The position numbers were made by a program, and so were the translations under genes. A stretch of DNA of 7,961 nucleotides from positions 1-7,961 of the forward strand of contig CAILMA010000218.1 of NCBI GenBank assembly GCA_903835145.1, in the 5' to 3' direction. The notes below the pieces were generated by a model. It was not told where the DNA came from and searched no databases. It saw only the letters and a list, made by a program, of their open reading frames with translations. Shown in pieces: positions 5,154 to 7,961 of the stretch. How positions within the stretch are numbered: the stretch's first letter is position 1; the number at the start of each line of letters is the position of its first letter. Origin of the DNA: an uncultured Bacteroidota bacterium. Lineage in GTDB: Bacteria > Bacteroidota > Bacteroidia > Chitinophagales > Chitinophagaceae.

Positions 5154-6533
5154 ATGCAGTTAGCAATTATAGGTACAGGCTATGTGGGCCTGGTAACAGG
5201 CACATGTTTTGCAGAAACAGGTAATAATGTAATCTGTATAGACATTGACGAGAACAAAGTTAACAAACTTAAGGAAGGCAAAACCCCAATCTACGAGCCA
5301 GGGCTCGAGGTATTGCTCGAGCGTAATATCAAGGAAAAAAGGCTTCATTTTACTACTTCAATCAATGAAGGGATAGTAGGTGCAAAGGTTATATTTCTTG
5401 CATTACCTACACCTCCCGGCAAAGACGGAAGTGCGGACCTCCAGTATGTGCTTGATGTGGCTAACTCCCTTAGTAAAATAATTACTTCCTACACAGTTAT
5501 AGTTAATAAAAGCACGGTGCCTGTTGGTACTGCTGAAAAAGTACATGCTGTGCTTGCTCAGCGCCTCGATACTTCTTTATTCGATGTAGTATCTAATCCT
5601 GAGTTTTTAAGGGAAGGTGTTGCAGTAGAGGATTTCCTGAAACCTGACCGAATTGTTATAGGTACTACATCTGACAAAGCCCGTAAGGTGATGGACGAGT
5701 TGTATCAGCCTTATCTAAGGCAAGGCAATCCAATCTATTTCATGGACCCTCGCTCTTCTGAAATGACAAAATATGCAGCAAACTCTTACCTTGCAATGCG
5801 TATTTCTTTCATGAATGAAATGGCTAATTTGTGCGAAAAATCGGGTGCTGATGTTGACTGGGTACGCATTGGTATGGGTAGTGATAGCCGCATTGGCAAG
5901 CGCTTCCTGTTCCCCGGTATAGGTTATGGTGGCAGTTGTTTTCCTAAAGATGTGAAGGCACTGGCGTTCACAGCCTTGGAAATGGATTGCGATTTTCGTA
6001 TAGTAAATACTGTAATGCAAGTAAATGACCGCCAGAAAAAGATACTTGGCGAGAAGGTAAAGAACTACTTCGGCAGCGACTTATCCGGCATCACACTGGC
6101 TATCTGGGGCCTTTCTTTTAAACCGGAAACTGATGACATTCGGGATGCTCCAGCCATAGACCTTATCCATGAGTTACTTGCATCGGGCGCTAAGGTTCGC
6201 GTTTTTGACCCTGAAGGCATGAACAATGTAAAGCAGATATTTGGCGACAAGCTGCATTATGCTGAAAGCCAGTATGAAGCGCTTGAAGGTGCAAGTGCTA
6301 TGATAGTCGTTACAGAATGGAGCGAGTTCCGCAACCCTGATTTTGAAAGAATTGCAAAAACACTGATTCATCCATGTATATTTGATGGTCGTAACGTTTA
6401 TTCGCTCGATAAGATGCGCGAATTAGGTTTCTACTACGAAAGCATTGGTCGTAAAACCATCCACAAACATATTCACAACTCAGCACCTACGCCACACAAC
6501 GATGTGGTGAGGGAGAGAGGTGTATTAGATTAA
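5154..6533 (+). CDS. ugd: UDP-glucose 6-dehydrogenase
   Basis: The 459-residue cytoplasmic enzyme oxidises UDP-glucose to UDP-glucuronate in two NAD+-dependent steps. Its layout is complete. The N-terminal Rossmann domain has GTGYVG (7-12), with D30/D32 closing the NAD site. Next come STVPVGT (120-126), NPEFLREG (148-155) and TKYAAN (205-210). The active-site segment FPGIGYGGSCFPKD (253-266) contains the catalytic Cys262. The C-terminal UDP-binding domain has GLSFKPETDDIRDAP (319-333) and ends with FDGRN (410-414). The tail is slightly longer than usual, with His-rich KHIHN near 438-442 and a charged end. It is followed after 51 bp by UDP-glucuronate decarboxylase, which uses its product. A strong promoter lies just upstream. 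The sequence fits UDP-glucose better than GDP-mannose dehydrogenase, given the decarboxylase partner. Confidence 0.96.
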   Translation: MQLAIIGTGYVGLVTGTCFAETGNNVICIDIDENKVNKLKEGKTPIYEPGLEVLLERNIKEKRLHFTTSINEGIVGAKVIFLALPTPPGKDGSADLQYVLDVANSLSKIITSYTVIVNKSTVPVGTAEKVHAVLAQRLDTSLFDVVSNPEFLREGVAVEDFLKPDRIVIGTTSDKARKVMDELYQPYLRQGNPIYFMDPRSSEMTKYAANSYLAMRISFMNEMANLCEKSGADVDWVRIGMGSDSRIGKRFLFPGIGYGGSCFPKDVKALAFTALEMDCDFRIVNTVMQVNDRQKKILGEKVKNYFGSDLSGITLAIWGLSFKPETDDIRDAPAIDLIHELLASGAKVRVFDPEGMNNVKQIFGDKLHYAESQYEALEGASAMIVVTEWSEFRNPDFERIAKTLIHPCIFDGRNVYSLDKMRELGFYYESIGRKTIHKHIHNSAPTPHNDVVRERGVLD

Positions 6534-6549
6534 TTCCTTTTTTGTAATA

Positions 6550-6579
6550 TTGAAACTGTACATTACTAACTTATTTTTA
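6550..6579 (+). promoter_or_regulatory. possible internal promoter before UDP-xylose synthase gene
   Basis: TTG at 6550-6552 and TATTTTTA at 6572-6579 are 19 bases apart; the second box differs from TAnnTTTG only in its last base. It lies in the 51-bp gap after ugd and would start transcription almost at the ATG (6585). The gene may therefore be expressed both with ugd and alone. Confidence 0.35.
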
Positions 6580-6584
6580 TAACA

Positions 6585-7520
6585 ATGGCCAAACGAATAT
6601 TAATAACTGGTGCTGCAGGTTTTCTGGGGTCACATTTATCCGATAGATTTCTGAAGGAAGGTTTTCAGGTAGTAGGTATGGATAACCTGCTTACTGGAAA
6701 CATAAAAAATATAGAACATCTTTTTCCGGTAAAGGAATTTGAATTTTACCACCACGACGTAACCAAGTTTGTGCACGTGCCGGGTAATATTGATTATATC
6801 CTTCATTTTGCATCACCAGCAAGCCCTATTGACTATCTTAAAATGCCTATTCAGACACTTAAGGTTGGTGCATTGGGTACGCATAATTTGCTTGGTCTTG
6901 CAAAATCTAAAGGCTCACGTATACTCGTAGCTTCTACTTCAGAAGTTTACGGTGATCCGCTGGAGCACCCTCAAACTGAAGAATACTGGGGTAATGTAAA
7001 CCCCGTAGGTCCGCGTGGTGTGTATGATGAAGCTAAACGATTCATGGAGAGCATCACCATGGCTTACCATACGTTCCATAATGTTGATACAAGGATCATC
7101 CGTATCTTCAATACATACGGACCAAGAATGCGACTCGATGATGGCCGCGCATTGCCAACATTCTTAAGTCAGGCATTAAGGGGTGAAGACGTAACCGTTT
7201 ATGGCGATGGCTCACAGACCCGTTCGTTCTGCTATGTTGACGATTTGGTTGAGGGTATCTACAGACTGTTGATGTCTGACTACCATCGCCCGGTAAACGT
7301 AGGTAATCCTTCTGAGATAACGCTGCTTCAGTTTGCTGAGGAAGTACTGAAACTCACAGGTTCTAAATCGAAAATTATTTTCCAGCCGTTGCCACAGGAT
7401 GATCCAAAACAACGTAAGCCTAACATAACGAAGGCGAAAGAGATCTTGGGCTGGGAGCCTAAGATTGACCGTCATGAAGGACTTAAGCGCACGCTTGAAT
7501 ATTTCAAGCAGCACATTTAA
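6585..7520 (+). CDS. uxs: UDP-glucuronate decarboxylase (UDP-xylose synthase)
   Basis: The 311-residue cytoplasmic enzyme is an extended short-chain dehydrogenase that converts UDP-glucuronate to UDP-xylose, using bound NAD+ that is recycled. The NAD motif is GAAGFLG (9-15), with D33 after the second strand. The family-specific [11 protein letters not shown] (74-84) and [10 protein letters not shown] (116-125, with T118 and E120) are present. The catalytic pair is Y147 and K151 in GVYDEAKR (145-152). FNTYGPRM (175-182), GDGSQTRSF (207-215), VDD (218-220) and NVGNP (238-242) follow. DDPKQRKPN (272-280) supplies the Arg (277) that contacts the substrate in UXS enzymes. The length matches the soluble bacterial type, without the N-terminal membrane anchor of animal UXS. 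It pairs with the preceding ugd and ends 21 bp before a strong terminator hairpin. UDP-xylose probably feeds a surface polysaccharide, but no glycosyltransferase is in view. Confidence 0.95.
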   Translation: MAKRILITGAAGFLGSHLSDRFLKEGFQVVGMDNLLTGNIKNIEHLFPVKEFEFYHHDVTKFVHVPGNIDYILHFASPASPIDYLKMPIQTLKVGALGTHNLLGLAKSKGSRILVASTSEVYGDPLEHPQTEEYWGNVNPVGPRGVYDEAKRFMESITMAYHTFHNVDTRIIRIFNTYGPRMRLDDGRALPTFLSQALRGEDVTVYGDGSQTRSFCYVDDLVEGIYRLLMSDYHRPVNVGNPSEITLLQFAEEVLKLTGSKSKIIFQPLPQDDPKQRKPNITKAKEILGWEPKIDRHEGLKRTLEYFKQHI

Positions 7521-7541
7521 TCAATATAGATTAGCCCCCAA

Positions 7542-7578
7542 AAATAGTCCCGGCATCTTAGAGATACCGGGACTATTT
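7542..7578. terminator. bidirectional intrinsic terminator
   Basis: AAATAGTCCCGG (7542-7553) pairs with CCGGGACTATTT (7567-7578). After one C-A mismatch the stem continues with ATCT/AGAT around a 3-base loop, giving about 16 pairs. On the plus strand it is flanked by A5 before and a U-rich run after; on the minus strand the stem is followed directly by TTTTT. It can end transcription both of the decarboxylase gene and of the facing lipoprotein gene. Confidence 0.88.
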
Positions 7579-7675
7579 ATTTCAATTGAAGTTGTTTTTT
7601 AGGACACGTGCGAAAAAACAAGCAGCACATCTTGCAGGATATTAATGCAATAACCACGATTCCGATTCAGTGAGC

Positions 7676-7813
7676 TTAAAAGCCCGGGCTGTGGTGGACA
7701 TTGCCCCGGTAACGACCGACATTACTGTGGTGTGAAGCGGGGTGCAGACCCATACATGAAGCAAACATAATAGTGATAACTGCCAGGGCAAAGCATTTTT
7801 TAAGGATAGACAT
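7676..7813 (-). CDS. small His-rich lipoprotein (45 aa)
   Basis: The short frame starts at ATG 7811-7813 and ends at TAA (7676-7678). Its N-terminus is a textbook lipoprotein signal: basic MSILKK, a hydrophobic core (CFALAVITIM), and lipobox FASC with the lipidated cysteine at residue 20. The 26-residue mature part contains five histidines (24, 28, 29, 40, 41) in two HH pairs, with Gly, Arg and Ser and no hydrophobic run. I do not recognise a family. Short His-rich lipoproteins are common in Bacteroidota and often escape annotation. The His pairs could bind metal, which is inference. A longer frame on the same strand (7642-7917) overlaps it but has no recognisable start or fold, so I prefer this one. 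It faces the terminator at 7542-7578 and lies 105 bp downstream of another His-rich small gene at the window edge. Confidence 0.66.
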   Translation of the reverse strand: MSILKKCFALAVITIMFASCMGLHPASHHSNVGRYRGNVHHSPGF

Positions 7814-7918
7814 AAGTGCGTAGCATTTAGTTGTTTTTTAATTTCAAATAACGCCACTAATTTATAAATATTTTTTGTGCTCACCCAAAAAAATCCGCCC
7901 GCAGCCCGATAGTTCAAT

Positions 7919-7961
7919 TTACCTGTAGCCTCCGTGATAATAATGATGATGATAATGATGA
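7919..7961 (-). CDS. partial: C-terminus of His/Tyr-rich small protein
   Basis: Reading the minus strand from the window edge, one frame gives the 13 residues HHYHHHYYHGGYR followed by a TAA stop (7919-7921). The rest of the gene lies beyond base 7961. His/Tyr/Gly tails of this sort are typical of small secreted or lipid-anchored proteins in this phylum. The DNA is close to a tandem ATG/ATA triplet repeat, so chance low-complexity sequence is the alternative. The HHYHHHYYH composition, together with the His-rich lipoprotein next to it on the same strand, favours a real gene end. Confidence 0.45.
   Translation of the reverse strand, partial: HHYHHHYYHGGYR

Noticed and set aside
7642..7917. 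91-codon frame on the minus strand overlapping the small lipoprotein
   Set aside because: It has no signal, no recognisable domain and an odd composition, while the overlapping 45-aa frame has a clear lipobox.

Overview
The window looks like chromosomal DNA of a Bacteroidota bacterium, probably of the Chitinophagaceae/Sphingobacteriia type. The evidence is TAnnTTTG-type promoter boxes, starts without Shine-Dalgarno sequences, moderate GC with AT-rich spacers, and protein types common in that phylum. No rRNA, tRNA, CRISPR array, transposase or phage gene was seen. The phylum call is inference; the promoter boxes are visible.

Layout. Bases 1-575 hold at most one orphan coding fragment (93-348). 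The rest is a low-complexity spacer with a C8A8 tract and a 7-bp tandem repeat. Bases 576-4156 are five minus-strand genes, transcribed from right to left: a one-TM anti-sigma-like protein, a Spy/CpxP-like periplasmic 'heavy-metal sensor' protein with a Pro/Gly/Met-rich tail, an MbnP-like secreted protein, a di-heme cytochrome c peroxidase (MauG/MbnH superfamily) whose start overlaps the mbnP-like stop by 4 bp, and a SCO1/SenC copper chaperone. Bases 4320-5003 hold an alpha/beta hydrolase on the same strand. From a divergent promoter region, 5154-7520 (+) holds UDP-glucose 6-dehydrogenase and UDP-glucuronate decarboxylase. A strong hairpin (7542-7578) can terminate transcription from both sides. 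Facing it on the minus strand are a 45-aa His-rich lipoprotein gene (7676-7813) and, at the window edge, the His/Tyr-rich C-terminus of another small protein.

How they work together. The five-gene cluster reads as an envelope copper (or other metal) module. The overlapping MbnP-like and di-heme genes form the arrangement called a 'metallo-mystery pair'. In characterised relatives the di-heme enzyme oxidises a tryptophan of its partner to kynurenine to make a copper site. SCO adds a thiol/copper chaperone, and the first two genes resemble an anti-sigma/metal-sensor pair whose sigma factor is missing from this window. The two plus-strand enzymes make UDP-glucuronate and then UDP-xylose for surface polysaccharide. 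The MbnP/MbnH-type pair with its regulators is the best candidate for an under-described system. The small His-rich lipoprotein is the feature most easily missed.
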